A stretch of 64,000 nucleotides of DNA from an uncultured Bacteroides sp. (GCA_944322355.1 CALUOT010000004.1:1-64000), one strand, 5' to 3'. Counted from the stretch's first letter, positions 17,267 through 25,013 are shown. A program made the numbers and translations. Notes: generated by a model not told the origin, from the sequence alone.

Positions 17267-17324
17267 TGTCCACTCACTGTCCAGCCTTTGTCCACCATTT
17301 TTAGGCAGAAAGCAACTAATTTTG
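17267..17324 (+). promoter_or_regulatory. DUF3244 promoter with three TGTCCA direct repeats
   Basis: TGTCCA occurs at 17267, 17278 and 17289, exactly 11 bp apart (one helical turn). After 22 bp comes a -7 box TAATTTTG (17317-17324). No standard -33 box is evident, so the repeats are probably activator sites. Confidence 0.6.
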
Positions 17325-17366
17325 CAGCATCATAAAACGAAAAAACTAATATTAAAATTTCAAAGT

Positions 17367-17762
17367 ATGAAACAGTATGTATTTTTATTGAAAACGTGTA
17401 TTTTAAGTATTATGTTGGCCATTTTACCAACGGTTAGTTATTCCATGACTAATGAGAAAGAAATTATTCCTTTAAATTCTGATTGGGATACATCTGGAAC
17501 ACCATCTGCAAGGAGTTTATTTTCACCATTTACCGCTTATCACGATGCCAGCACCGTAACCATCTACAATAACAAGCCGGCATGGGACTTAACCATCACG
17601 ATCACTGACACAGAAAGCGGTGCAGAAGTATATAGTCTGGAAGTCAGTGCAGAGAGTAGCAGCTACATCGTTCTGCTCGTTTCAGGATTGGGCAGTGGAA
17701 ACTATTGCCTCACCATCAGCCATCCGGAAGCCGGGTATGTCTACGGATATTTTAACCTTTAA
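17367..17762 (+). CDS. DUF3244-like secreted protein
   Basis: A protein of 131 residues with a signal peptide (about residues 1-27, ending VSYSM) and one beta-rich domain. The strand pattern SSYIVLLVSGLGSGNYCLTI and the end YVYGYFNL resemble the Bacteroidales DUF3244 family of small secreted beta proteins. It lies 13 bp before the small HTH gene and shares its promoter with it. In related genomes I recall DUF3244 genes near GG-type peptide clusters. The biochemical role is unknown. An upstream frame extension of 56 codons crosses the terminator and promoter and is rejected. Confidence 0.7.
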   Translation: MKQYVFLLKTCILSIMLAILPTVSYSMTNEKEIIPLNSDWDTSGTPSARSLFSPFTAYHDASTVTIYNNKPAWDLTITITDTESGAEVYSLEVSAESSSYIVLLVSGLGSGNYCLTISHPEAGYVYGYFNL

Positions 17763-17775
17763 AACACCGACTGCC

Positions 17776-18012
17776 ATGAAACGGGTTGATTTAAAGAAAA
17801 TCCTACGCATGGATTTTATGATTCAACACAGATGTACCGGCAATGCCTACGAGTTTGCCCGTAAAATGGAGTTGTCCCGTTCCACGCTGTTCGCTTATCT
17901 GGACTACATGCGCAACGATTTGGGCGTGGTTATCCTCTACGACAAGTATCGGCAGACCTACCACTATGACGGGCCGGGACTGTTCGCCGCCATGCACTTG
18001 GCACCGGTTTAG
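17776..18012 (+). CDS. small HTH DNA-binding protein
   Basis: A basic protein of 78 residues that is almost entirely one helix-turn-helix domain: AYEFARKMELSRSTLFAYLDYM, with recognition helix near SRSTLFAYLDYMR, then a short wing-like beta segment (VVILYDKYRQTYHYDG). It looks like the N-terminal domain of DeoR/HTH_11-type regulators without an effector domain. It is co-transcribed with the DUF3244 gene and lies 212 bp upstream of precursor 2. It is a candidate to bind the AGTCC-N9-GGACT boxes in the two precursor promoters; this link is inference. Confidence 0.75.
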   Translation: MKRVDLKKILRMDFMIQHRCTGNAYEFARKMELSRSTLFAYLDYMRNDLGVVILYDKYRQTYHYDGPGLFAAMHLAPV

Positions 18013-18049
18013 GCTGGACCAAACGTTTCTTTTCTCCTAATTGCATATA

Positions 18050-18095
18050 CGGAGTTTCATTCTGCCCGCTGATACCATGGCAGCATGAAACTCCG
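18050..18095 (+). terminator. long inverted repeat before the precursor 2 promoter
   Basis: CGGAGTTTCAT (18050-18060) pairs with ATGAAACTCCG (18085-18095), and inside it CTGCC (18062-18066) pairs with GGCAG (18079-18083) after one mismatch. A T-run follows at 18112-18119. It probably ends the DUF3244-HTH transcript, but the T-run is 16 bp away, so a regulatory role is also possible. Confidence 0.6.
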
Positions 18096-18146
18096 CGTGG
18101 CATCTACCCATTCTTTTTTTCTATACCCGGTCACTTTTTTTCATCC

Positions 18147-18182
18147 AGTCCTAAGCCGTTGGACTCTGAGGCCTTACATTTG
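18147..18182 (+). promoter_or_regulatory. precursor 2 promoter with palindromic box
   Basis: The palindrome AGTCC-N9-GGACT (18147-18165), 9 bp, then the -7 box TACATTTG (18175-18182). It matches the precursor 1 promoter in 17 of 19 bases of the box and in spacing. TTGCCGCAA-like bases also follow the -7 box. Confidence 0.75.
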
Positions 18183-18223
18183 CCGCAAATAATCTTTTTT
18201 ATTCACTACTAAATGCGGAATGT

Positions 18224-18439
18224 ATGATGAAACCGAAACATGAAACGCCGGAAGAACTGAGAAAGAAACTTTTCGACGGCCGACAAGAGGAAGAAGAACA
18301 ACTGGACTTGGACGAACTGATGAATGTGGAAGGCGGAACGGAACCGGATGATCCGGTCCGCAACTGCGGATTGGGCTGTTACCTGTCGGGAATGTCCGGC
18401 ATAAAATCCGAGACCGATGAAAAAAACACCTTGTCTTGA
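18224..18439 (+). CDS. GG-type RiPP precursor peptide 2
   Basis: A peptide gene of 71 residues (ATG codons at 18224 and 18227). The leader is highly charged, with a run of Glu and then LDLDELMNVEGG, ending in double glycine at residues 37-38. The core of about 33 residues starts TEPDDPVRNCGLGC, with C48 and C52 as Cx3C, followed by a Gly/Ser-rich tail. It has the same length and Cx3C spacing as precursor 1, but the sequence is otherwise different. The radical SAM gene overlaps its last 23 bp, so the two are translationally coupled, unlike the hairpin-separated pair in the minus arm. The C39 exporter downstream should cut after GG. Confidence 0.83.
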   Translation: MMKPKHETPEELRKKLFDGRQEEEEQLDLDELMNVEGGTEPDDPVRNCGLGCYLSGMSGIKSETDEKNTLS

Positions 18440-19943
18440 CAAAGTGTACCTCCTCAACCCGTACTACCGACTAAAACCGGATGTACACCGGGTGGTGCTG
18501 TACGCCAAAGGCGGGAACGAAAAAGACTGTTCCTGCCATTGGTGCAGCTTTATCCATCCGCTGCATGCCGTGCTGCTGAGTTTCTTTACCTACAAACGCA
18601 CGCTGCAAGAAAACTTGAACTTGCTGAGCGACTTTTTCTCCCGACCGGAAAGCGAAGTAGCCCGATGGGTGGACAGCTTTCTGGAAAATCCGGAACCGGT
18701 ACATGCCCAGTGCGCAGGAGTGCCCATCCGCTTCCCCAAACGCATACTGGTAGAGCGGAAAGAAGACTGGGGAGAAGAAGTCTTTACGCAAACTGACGCA
18801 AACCGCTTTCTGTGGAAACAACTGGACTTGCAGACCCGAAGGCTATATACCGGTCCGCTGATTGTCACCCTGATGCTGACCAACCGCTGCCTGACCCGTT
18901 GCCGGTACTGCTATGCAGACACCACCACACGGATAACCCACCCGCTACCCACCACCCGCTGGCTGGAACTGATACAGGAGGCCGCCCGCCTGGAAGTGTC
19001 GAACGTCAACCTGATGGGCGGCGAAGTGTTTCTTCATCCGGACTGGGCATTGCTGTTGCAGGAAACGGTGAAGCTGGATGTGGCTCCGGATTTCCTTTCC
19101 ACCAAGATTCCGCCCACCCCGGCCATCATCGACCAGCTGAAAGCCTGTGCCTATAGAGGGGTACTTCAAATCTCGCTGGACGCGGCTTCGGATGCGGTTG
19201 TCAATCCCTTGACAGGTACGAAACCGGGCTACACACGTGCCATGCTGGACGGGCTTCACCGACTGGACGAAAGCGGGTTGAATTACCAAGTGGCTACCGT
19301 ACTGACCCGCTCGAACTGCCGGTTGGAAGTCCTTCAGCCCTTCTATGAGGAACTGCGCCAGCTGAAACATCTGCAGGACTGGCGGTTAGTACCGGTACAT
19401 AACTCCACGACCCAACCTTACAAAGAGTTTGTCCGGCTGAAGCCCGGCAAGAGGCAGTTGACGGATGTGCTCGGCAAGATGGAAGAGTTGGTAAAGGGAC
19501 AGCCTTCGTTTCCCGTCATTCTGGGTAAAGAAGTACTGAACAAACGCTTCGGAGAAACCACCGGTGGCAGTTGCCGTTTCGACGGCAGTGAGTGTTCGGC
19601 ACTGAACAGTCATCTGTTTGTATTGCCCGATGGGAAGGTGACCATCTGCGAACAACTTTACTGGAACCCGCGTTTCCTCATCGGGGACGTTACGCACATG
19701 AGCTTACAAGAGGTGTGGAATTCGGAGGAAGCCCGTCGGCTGTACGCCTTACAACAGACTGACCTCCAACCCCAAAGCCCTTGCAGCCGTTGCAGTCTCT
19801 TTGAACAATGCTTCGGTTACGGAAACCGCTGTTGGAGTGACATCATCAAGGCGTACGGACCGGATTGCTGGGACTATCCGGATCCGCGATGCGTCTGGGC
19901 GCCTACCATGAAATATAATCTGGGATATGAAGACGAACTATAA
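18417..19943 (+). CDS. radical SAM/SPASM peptide maturase, plus arm
   Basis: A radical SAM enzyme of 508 residues with the cluster site C158-x3-C162-x2-C165 (CLTRCRYCYAD). An N-terminal domain of about 140 residues includes an extra cysteine motif at residues 38-43 (CSCHWC). The SPASM-like C-terminal part has Cys in GSCRFDGSEC, TICEQ, CSRCSLFEQC and PDPRC. It is homologous to the enzyme at 12134 but GC-rich where that gene is AT-rich. It overlaps precursor 2 upstream and the glycosyltransferase-like gene downstream by 17 bp, so it is in a tightly coupled operon. It should modify the core of precursor 2. The bond type is not predictable here. Confidence 0.9.
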   Translation: MKKTPCLDKVYLLNPYYRLKPDVHRVVLYAKGGNEKDCSCHWCSFIHPLHAVLLSFFTYKRTLQENLNLLSDFFSRPESEVARWVDSFLENPEPVHAQCAGVPIRFPKRILVERKEDWGEEVFTQTDANRFLWKQLDLQTRRLYTGPLIVTLMLTNRCLTRCRYCYADTTTRITHPLPTTRWLELIQEAARLEVSNVNLMGGEVFLHPDWALLLQETVKLDVAPDFLSTKIPPTPAIIDQLKACAYRGVLQISLDAASDAVVNPLTGTKPGYTRAMLDGLHRLDESGLNYQVATVLTRSNCRLEVLQPFYEELRQLKHLQDWRLVPVHNSTTQPYKEFVRLKPGKRQLTDVLGKMEELVKGQPSFPVILGKEVLNKRFGETTGGSCRFDGSECSALNSHLFVLPDGKVTICEQLYWNPRFLIGDVTHMSLQEVWNSEEARRLYALQQTDLQPQSPCSRCSLFEQCFGYGNRCWSDIIKAYGPDCWDYPDPRCVWAPTMKYNLGYEDEL

Positions 19944-20829
19944 CTATGTTTTTGATGTCCGCCCCCGTACAAACGAACTGCGGGTGACGTTACGCCTGGC
20001 CGAACGGATGTTTGAACAGGGGCACACCGTGTATTACAACTATTTTGAGAGCCCGGTGTTCAGCGGAAGACTGAGGAACAGAGGTATCATACGGGTAAAA
20101 TATCCGTGGAATTTATGGCTCTCAAAGCCCGACTTGGTGCTGCTGGATCCTGTGCTCAGCAACCGGGCAGACGTATATCGGCAGTCCGGCTGCACCGTCG
20201 CTTACATTGCGGTGCAACGGAAACGGACGGAACCCTTGTCGGACGAAGCGGACGGAGCCTTATGGCTTCATCTGCCTCCTTCGCCTTGCAGACCGTTCGC
20301 ACACAGTATGCGGCAACAAGCGTTTATCGACGAAATCAAAAAAATAAAGGAACAACGGAACGGAACCGTAATCATCGGCGTGGCAGGCGAAGGAATGCTG
20401 TCGTACTACCGGATACTAGCCGACTGCGCACGCCAATGTTCCGATTTCCGCTTCATCCTGTCCACGGGAGAACAACCCACGGAAGAAAACTGGTTTACCT
20501 GGCCGGAAAACATCAGCGTCTATCGACAGCAAGAGTTACAGCCGTTGCTGCCTTGGTGTGACTTGGTGCTGACGGACGAAACGGATGCCACATGGATGGA
20601 CTGCATCTACTTCCGTGTGCCTACGTGGCAATTGTCGGCAAACGAACGGGAACAACTGACCCCGTCTCACTTAGAACATCGGGTGCGTACCCTGTTGGCT
20701 GAATATCCCCGACTGGTAGAACAACAAAACCAATGGAAGCTGTTCTACCGGGAACAAAACCGGCAACTGGATACCTTAATAGACCGACTGGGCGACTATA
20801 TAAAACAACATCAACAGAAAAGAATATGA
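19927..20829 (+). CDS. GT-B glycosyltransferase-like protein in RiPP operon
   Basis: A protein of 300 residues with two Rossmann-like halves. The N-terminal half has LRLAERMFEQGHTVYYNY. The C-terminal half has TVIIGVAGEGMLSYYRILAD and then DFRFILSTG, ENISVYRQQE and a donor-site-like LPWCDLVLTDET. This pattern resembles GT-B enzymes of the MurG/GT1/GT28 kind, but key motifs are weak and I would not name a donor. It overlaps the radical SAM gene by 17 bp and the exporter gene by 4 bp. If the fold call is right, the peptide could be glycosylated as well as radical-modified. A non-catalytic partner protein is the alternative. Confidence 0.5.
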   Translation: MKTNYNYVFDVRPRTNELRVTLRLAERMFEQGHTVYYNYFESPVFSGRLRNRGIIRVKYPWNLWLSKPDLVLLDPVLSNRADVYRQSGCTVAYIAVQRKRTEPLSDEADGALWLHLPPSPCRPFAHSMRQQAFIDEIKKIKEQRNGTVIIGVAGEGMLSYYRILADCARQCSDFRFILSTGEQPTEENWFTWPENISVYRQQELQPLLPWCDLVLTDETDATWMDCIYFRVPTWQLSANEREQLTPSHLEHRVRTLLAEYPRLVEQQNQWKLFYREQNRQLDTLIDRLGDYIKQHQQKRI

Positions 20830-23027
20830 AACGATTCCCATTCTACAAACAACTGGATGCCATGGACTGCGGCCCTACCTGCCTGCGCATGATAGCCGCC
20901 TACTATGGTAAACGCTTCTCCGTACAGCAACTACGCGAACATTCTTACATCCAACGTACGGGTGTCAACCTGCTGGGTATCAGCGTGGCGGCGGAAAGCA
21001 TAGGCATGCGTACCACAGGCGTGCGCACCACGTTGGAGAAACTGAGACAGCAATCCAAACTGCCGTGTATCCTTCACTGGAACCAAGAACATTTCGTTGT
21101 GTTATATCGAGTGGAACTGAAGAAAGGTAAAACGCTGTATTACATTGCCGATCCGGCCTACGGTTTATTGAAATATGAGGAAGAGGAACTGCGCAAATGC
21201 TGGATAAGCACCCGGCAGGGAGGAGTGGAAAAAGGCGTAGCCATGCTGGTGGAAGTAACACCCCAATTTTATGAAACAGAACCCATCCAATACGAAAAAC
21301 TCTCCTTATGGTACTTGCTGCACTACGTGCGTCCCTATCGCAAAGCCATGCTGCAACTGGTGTTGGGACTGTTGGCAGGCAGCATCTTGCAACTGGTATT
21401 TCCTTTCCTGACGCAAACCATTGTAGACCAAGGCATCGGACACCATAATCTGAACTTCATTCAACTGGTGCTGATGGCCCAGTTGATATTAGTATTCAGC
21501 CGCACCCTCATCGAAGTGATACGGCGCTGCATCCTGCTGCATGTCAGTACGCGAGTGAACGTATCGCTCATATCGGACTTCCTGACCAAGCTGATGAAGC
21601 TACCCATGCGCTTTTTTGACAGCAAACTGGCAGGTGACCTGATACGACGTATTGAAGACCACGGCCGTATCGAGAGTTTCCTGACACAATCCGTGCTGCA
21701 AATATCATTTGCCACGCTGACCATCGCTATTTTCGGTAGTGTCCTGGCCGTTTACAATTGGAAAATATTCCTGGTATTTTTGCTATTCAGCCTGCTCTAC
21801 GTGGGATGGGTCATGCTGTTCATGCGCAAACGTGCCGATCTGGATAAAAAGAACTTTGAACAAATGGCTGTCAACCAGAACAATCTGATACAATTAATAT
21901 ACGGCATGCAGGACATCAAACTGCTGGGATGCGAACAGCAAAAACGCTGGGAGTGGGAAAACATACAAGCTTCGCTGTTTCACATCAACATGAGTTCGCT
22001 AAACCTCGGTCAATGGCAACAAGTGGGAGCAGTACTCATCAATGAAGTGAAGAATATACTGATCACCGTCATGTCGGCCACAGCGGTATTGCAAGGAGAG
22101 ATTACGCTGGGAGTCATGCTTTCCATCCAGTACATCATCGGGCAGATGCAAGGACCGGTGAGCCAGTTTGTATCCTTCATGCAGGCCACTCAGGATGCCA
22201 AACTCAGTCTGGAACGTTTAGGTGAAATACATGGCAAACCGGATGAAGAAGCCTCGGACAACTCGTCGAATACCAACCTGTCGGGACATGACAGCATTTC
22301 GCTACAAAACTTGTCTTTCACTTACGGTTCGGAGAAATCGCATCTGGTTATCAAAAATCTGTCATTGGACATTCCGGCGGGTAAAACAACGGCCATCGTA
22401 GGACTGAGCGGAAGCGGAAAAACGACACTTATCAAACTGATGCTCGGATTTTATCCGCCTACGGAAGGCGATATCCGCATAGGCGGACATTCCTTGCAGA
22501 AGATAAGTTTTAAAGAATGGCGCAAGCATTGCGGAGTCGTGATGCAGGAAGGCTTCATCTTCGGCGACACGATTGCCAACAACATAGCACCGGACGGCGA
22601 GGAAATAGACCGTGAACGCATGGCCTATGCAGTAGAAATGGCCAACATACGGGAATTTATCGAGGCATTGCCCCTTAAATACAATACGAAAATAGGGAAC
22701 ACCGGACAAGGACTGAGCCAAGGACAAAAGCAACGCATACTGATAGCACGCGCCATCTACCGCAATCCGGACTACCTGTTTTTCGACGAAGCAACCAATG
22801 CACTCGACACGGATAACGAGAAGGTCATCCAACAGCATCTGGACCAGTTTTTCCGCAACAAGACCGTGGTCATCGTAGCCCATCGCCTGAGTACGGTACG
22901 CAATGCGGACCAAATTGTAGTACTGAAAGGAGGAGAGATAACAGAACGTGGTACGCACGAATCACTGATAGCCCTGCAAGGGGATTATTACAGACTGGTT
23001 AAAAATCAATTGGAACTGAGTGCTTAA
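20826..23027 (+). CDS. peptidase C39-containing ABC exporter
   Basis: A fused leader peptidase and exporter of 733 residues. The C39 domain (1-130) has the catalytic C15 in MDCGPTCLRM, His in EHFVVLY and Asp in YIADPAYG, so it looks active. Six membrane helices follow (about 160-450), then the ATPase with Walker A GLSGSGKTTL, signature GLSQGQKQR and Walker B YLFFDEATNALD. It cuts after the double glycine of leaders and moves the peptide across the inner membrane. ATG 20826 overlaps the previous stop by 4 bp; the longer upstream frame is rejected. It is the export step for precursor 2 and probably precursor 1, which has no exporter of its own. Confidence 0.93.
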   Translation: MKRFPFYKQLDAMDCGPTCLRMIAAYYGKRFSVQQLREHSYIQRTGVNLLGISVAAESIGMRTTGVRTTLEKLRQQSKLPCILHWNQEHFVVLYRVELKKGKTLYYIADPAYGLLKYEEEELRKCWISTRQGGVEKGVAMLVEVTPQFYETEPIQYEKLSLWYLLHYVRPYRKAMLQLVLGLLAGSILQLVFPFLTQTIVDQGIGHHNLNFIQLVLMAQLILVFSRTLIEVIRRCILLHVSTRVNVSLISDFLTKLMKLPMRFFDSKLAGDLIRRIEDHGRIESFLTQSVLQISFATLTIAIFGSVLAVYNWKIFLVFLLFSLLYVGWVMLFMRKRADLDKKNFEQMAVNQNNLIQLIYGMQDIKLLGCEQQKRWEWENIQASLFHINMSSLNLGQWQQVGAVLINEVKNILITVMSATAVLQGEITLGVMLSIQYIIGQMQGPVSQFVSFMQATQDAKLSLERLGEIHGKPDEEASDNSSNTNLSGHDSISLQNLSFTYGSEKSHLVIKNLSLDIPAGKTTAIVGLSGSGKTTLIKLMLGFYPPTEGDIRIGGHSLQKISFKEWRKHCGVVMQEGFIFGDTIANNIAPDGEEIDRERMAYAVEMANIREFIEALPLKYNTKIGNTGQGLSQGQKQRILIARAIYRNPDYLFFDEATNALDTDNEKVIQQHLDQFFRNKTVVIVAHRLSTVRNADQIVVLKGGEITERGTHESLIALQGDYYRLVKNQLELSA

Positions 23028-23042
23028 TGGGAGGAAAAAACG

Positions 23043-24170
23043 ATGGAAGAAGTTTATAAACCAAACGATACAGAACGGATAGAAGTTTATCACACGGAAA
23101 ATAATGACATGCTGGGCGACATGCCCGGCTGGTTGATCTATACAGGCAGCTACATGGTATACGGCTTAATTGCCCTGTTGATCATAGGAAGTGCCTTGTT
23201 CCAATACCCGGACGTGATCAAGCAACACATACGTATTGATGATACAGGTAGCGTGGAATGGATTACATCGAACCATACCGGCATGATAGACCGTTTTCTG
23301 GTGGAAGATGGAGCACAGGTGCAGGCGGGCGATACCTTGGGCATCCTCAAGAACACGGCCTCCCTGGACGATGTTAAAACATTCTGCCAAGTACTGACCC
23401 AAGTAGAATATTATTACCGGACACGTAATGCCGACTACTTACGTGACTTTCCGTTTGACCTGATTATGGGTGACATGACTCCGGCTTATGAACAATTTAC
23501 GCAAGCAGTCAGAAACTGCCTGATGTACTACGATTTCGATTTGTATCCGCAAAAAAAGAAATTCCTGGACGAGGAACTGAAAATTCTGAATGCAAGCAGC
23601 GAGGCCGACGAACTGAGCCAACTAAAAGTAAAACGGGAATTGTTCGAACTGGAAATGACCCATAAGATGGAAATGGGGAAAAACCTCCGGGCATTGGAAC
23701 TGGCGTATGAAAATATGGTGAATCATTTGAAGACGTGGGATCATACGTATCTGATCAAATGCCGGAACAGCGGAACTGTGCTGTGGGGTAAAAGCTGGAG
23801 TCTGGGTGGAAAAATTGCGGAAGGCGATACGCTGTGTACCGTCCTGTCACAGAAGCGGGGAACACTTACCGGCCATATACAGGTGGATGAATCGCAGATA
23901 TCGGACATTGCCATAGGGGATAAAGTAAATATTGAATTAAACAAATATCCGTCTCATTCGTATGGCCAATTGATGGGCGAGGTGGCTTCCATCTCTTTCA
24001 TCCCCCGTAACAAGAATTATGCGATTGAAATAGCTTTCCCCCATGGATTGCTGACCAGCAATGGCAAAGAGATAGTTTATGAAATAGGCCTGTCCGGACA
24101 AGCAGAGATTATAACACTGAGTCGCAGTGTATTGAGCCGTATATTTGCTCCGATAAAAGAAATCTTTTAA
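23043..24170 (+). CDS. HlyD-family membrane fusion protein of the RiPP exporter
   Basis: An adaptor of 375 residues with one N-terminal membrane helix near residues 36-58 (LIYTGSYMVYGLIALLIIG). The split lipoyl-like domain is seen as GMIDRFLVEDGAQVQAGDT and later NSGTVLWG. A short coiled coil lies between, and a beta-barrel end runs through DESQISDIAIGDKVNIELN. It follows the ABC exporter by 15 bp with a GGGAGG-type ribosome site. It should bridge the ABC exporter to an outer-membrane duct; no TolC gene is in this operon, so the duct must be encoded elsewhere, perhaps by the gene at 3731. Confidence 0.88.
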   Translation: MEEVYKPNDTERIEVYHTENNDMLGDMPGWLIYTGSYMVYGLIALLIIGSALFQYPDVIKQHIRIDDTGSVEWITSNHTGMIDRFLVEDGAQVQAGDTLGILKNTASLDDVKTFCQVLTQVEYYYRTRNADYLRDFPFDLIMGDMTPAYEQFTQAVRNCLMYYDFDLYPQKKKFLDEELKILNASSEADELSQLKVKRELFELEMTHKMEMGKNLRALELAYENMVNHLKTWDHTYLIKCRNSGTVLWGKSWSLGGKIAEGDTLCTVLSQKRGTLTGHIQVDESQISDIAIGDKVNIELNKYPSHSYGQLMGEVASISFIPRNKNYAIEIAFPHGLLTSNGKEIVYEIGLSGQAEIITLSRSVLSRIFAPIKEIF

Positions 24171-24176
24171 AAAACT

Positions 24177-24629
24177 ATGAGTGAAGATGAATTGAAGAAA
24201 ATTAAAGATTCGTTTGTTCGTACAGACGAAACATGCGACAGTTCGGTGGCTTGCCTGATGAGCGTCATCAAATACCATGGTGGAACAAGCCCTTGGGAGC
24301 AAGTGAAAGCATGGTGTAAAAGTAAGCCTAAAGATTCCGCTTCCGCATTGAGAGAGGCAGCGGAACGGGCCGGATTCACTGTCGTAGCCGACCTGATGGA
24401 TACAGAAGAATTGAAGGAACAGACAATTCCAATCATTCTCCTTATGTATGATGACTTCGGAGGTATAGGCTATGCCGTATGTTATGGCATGCACGAAAAC
24501 CGCTTCATCGTGTGGGAACCGAAATGGGGACCTATGCAATATTGGGAATCCGAATTAAAAGCACTTTGGAAATATCGTATTGCCTACAGGCTGTACCCTA
24601 ATCCGACAGTTTTCAAAGTTACACGGTGA
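24177..24629 (+). CDS. stand-alone degenerate C39-like protein
   Basis: A soluble protein of 150 residues without a signal peptide. The stretch TCDSSVACLMSVIKYHGG lines up with the catalytic region of C39 peptidases (DCGPTCLRMIAAYYGK in the neighbour at 20826), with a cysteine retained but two residues inserted. The usual catalytic His is absent (GIGYAVCYGM), and the Asp of ADP is Glu in VWEPKWG. It is therefore probably not a protease. It is the last gene of the plus RiPP arm, 6 bp after HlyD. Inactive C39-like domains in other exporters bind substrate, so leader recognition or immunity are reasonable guesses. Confidence 0.65.
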   Translation: MSEDELKKIKDSFVRTDETCDSSVACLMSVIKYHGGTSPWEQVKAWCKSKPKDSASALREAAERAGFTVVADLMDTEELKEQTIPIILLMYDDFGGIGYAVCYGMHENRFIVWEPKWGPMQYWESELKALWKYRIAYRLYPNPTVFKVTR

Positions 24630-24790
24630 AGTTTCACCGGAATAAATTGGAAATCAACGTTTTATGATGAAACATAGAGAAGTGAAAGATGCGATGAAAG
24701 ATGTATGTTTCACTACATTTCGTTAGTTATCAACCAGTTGCATGTGTGGTGAAAGCGTGAAAGCAATTTAATGAAGAATGAGAAATATAC
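24624..24790. repeat. intergenic repeat, A half of composite element, copy 1
   Basis: Starting at the stop codon of the C39-like gene there is a small hairpin (CGGTGAA, GT, TTCACCG), then a segment with GTGAAAGATG-type words closed by GATGAAACAT and ATGTTTCAC, then GTGAAAGCGTGAAAGCAA. A clear relative lies at 62772-62880, right after the recombinase stop codon. Confidence 0.65.
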
Positions 24791-24837
24791 GTTTTTTCTT
24801 CTAATGGTACATGAAGCTTCTTTAAATGTGACACAAC

Positions 24838-24926
24838 AGTTCATTAAATGTCATGCCCGATAACATCGTATGTTTTCACCTCTAAGATAGTATGTTCTCT
24901 ATCGGAAGATAGTATGTTTTTCCCGA
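24838..24926. repeat. intergenic repeat, B half of composite element, copy 1
   Basis: The segment with GATAACATCGTATGTTTTC and CCTCTAAGATAGTATGTT is closely repeated at 62949-63013. In this copy GATAGTATGTT is present twice, about 22 bp apart. The 384-bp gap 24630-25013 otherwise holds only the yqeY promoter. Confidence 0.7.
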
Positions 24927-24944
24927 CACTTTTGAAACACTTAA

Positions 24945-24975
24945 TTTGAAGTTAGCCGGGAAAACGCTACTTTTG
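24945..24975 (+). promoter_or_regulatory. promoter of yqeY-like gene
   Basis: TTTG at 24945-24948 and TACTTTTG at 24968-24975 with 19 bp between, a full Bacteroidales promoter. Confidence 0.75.
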
Positions 24976-25013
24976 CAGGTAGAAAAAAACGATTCACTAA
25001 AAACAAGATAACT

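Noticed and set aside
20733..20825. Longer start for the C39 exporter
   Set aside because: The C39 domain begins with MKRFPFYKQLDAMDCG at 20826, which also makes a 4-bp overlap with the gene before; the longer start would overlap that gene by about 97 bp.
24624..24639. CGGTGAA-GT-TTCACCG hairpin as the terminator of the RiPP operon
   Set aside because: The loop is only 2 nt, the stem includes the stop codon, and no T-run follows. It is listed as part of the repeat instead.
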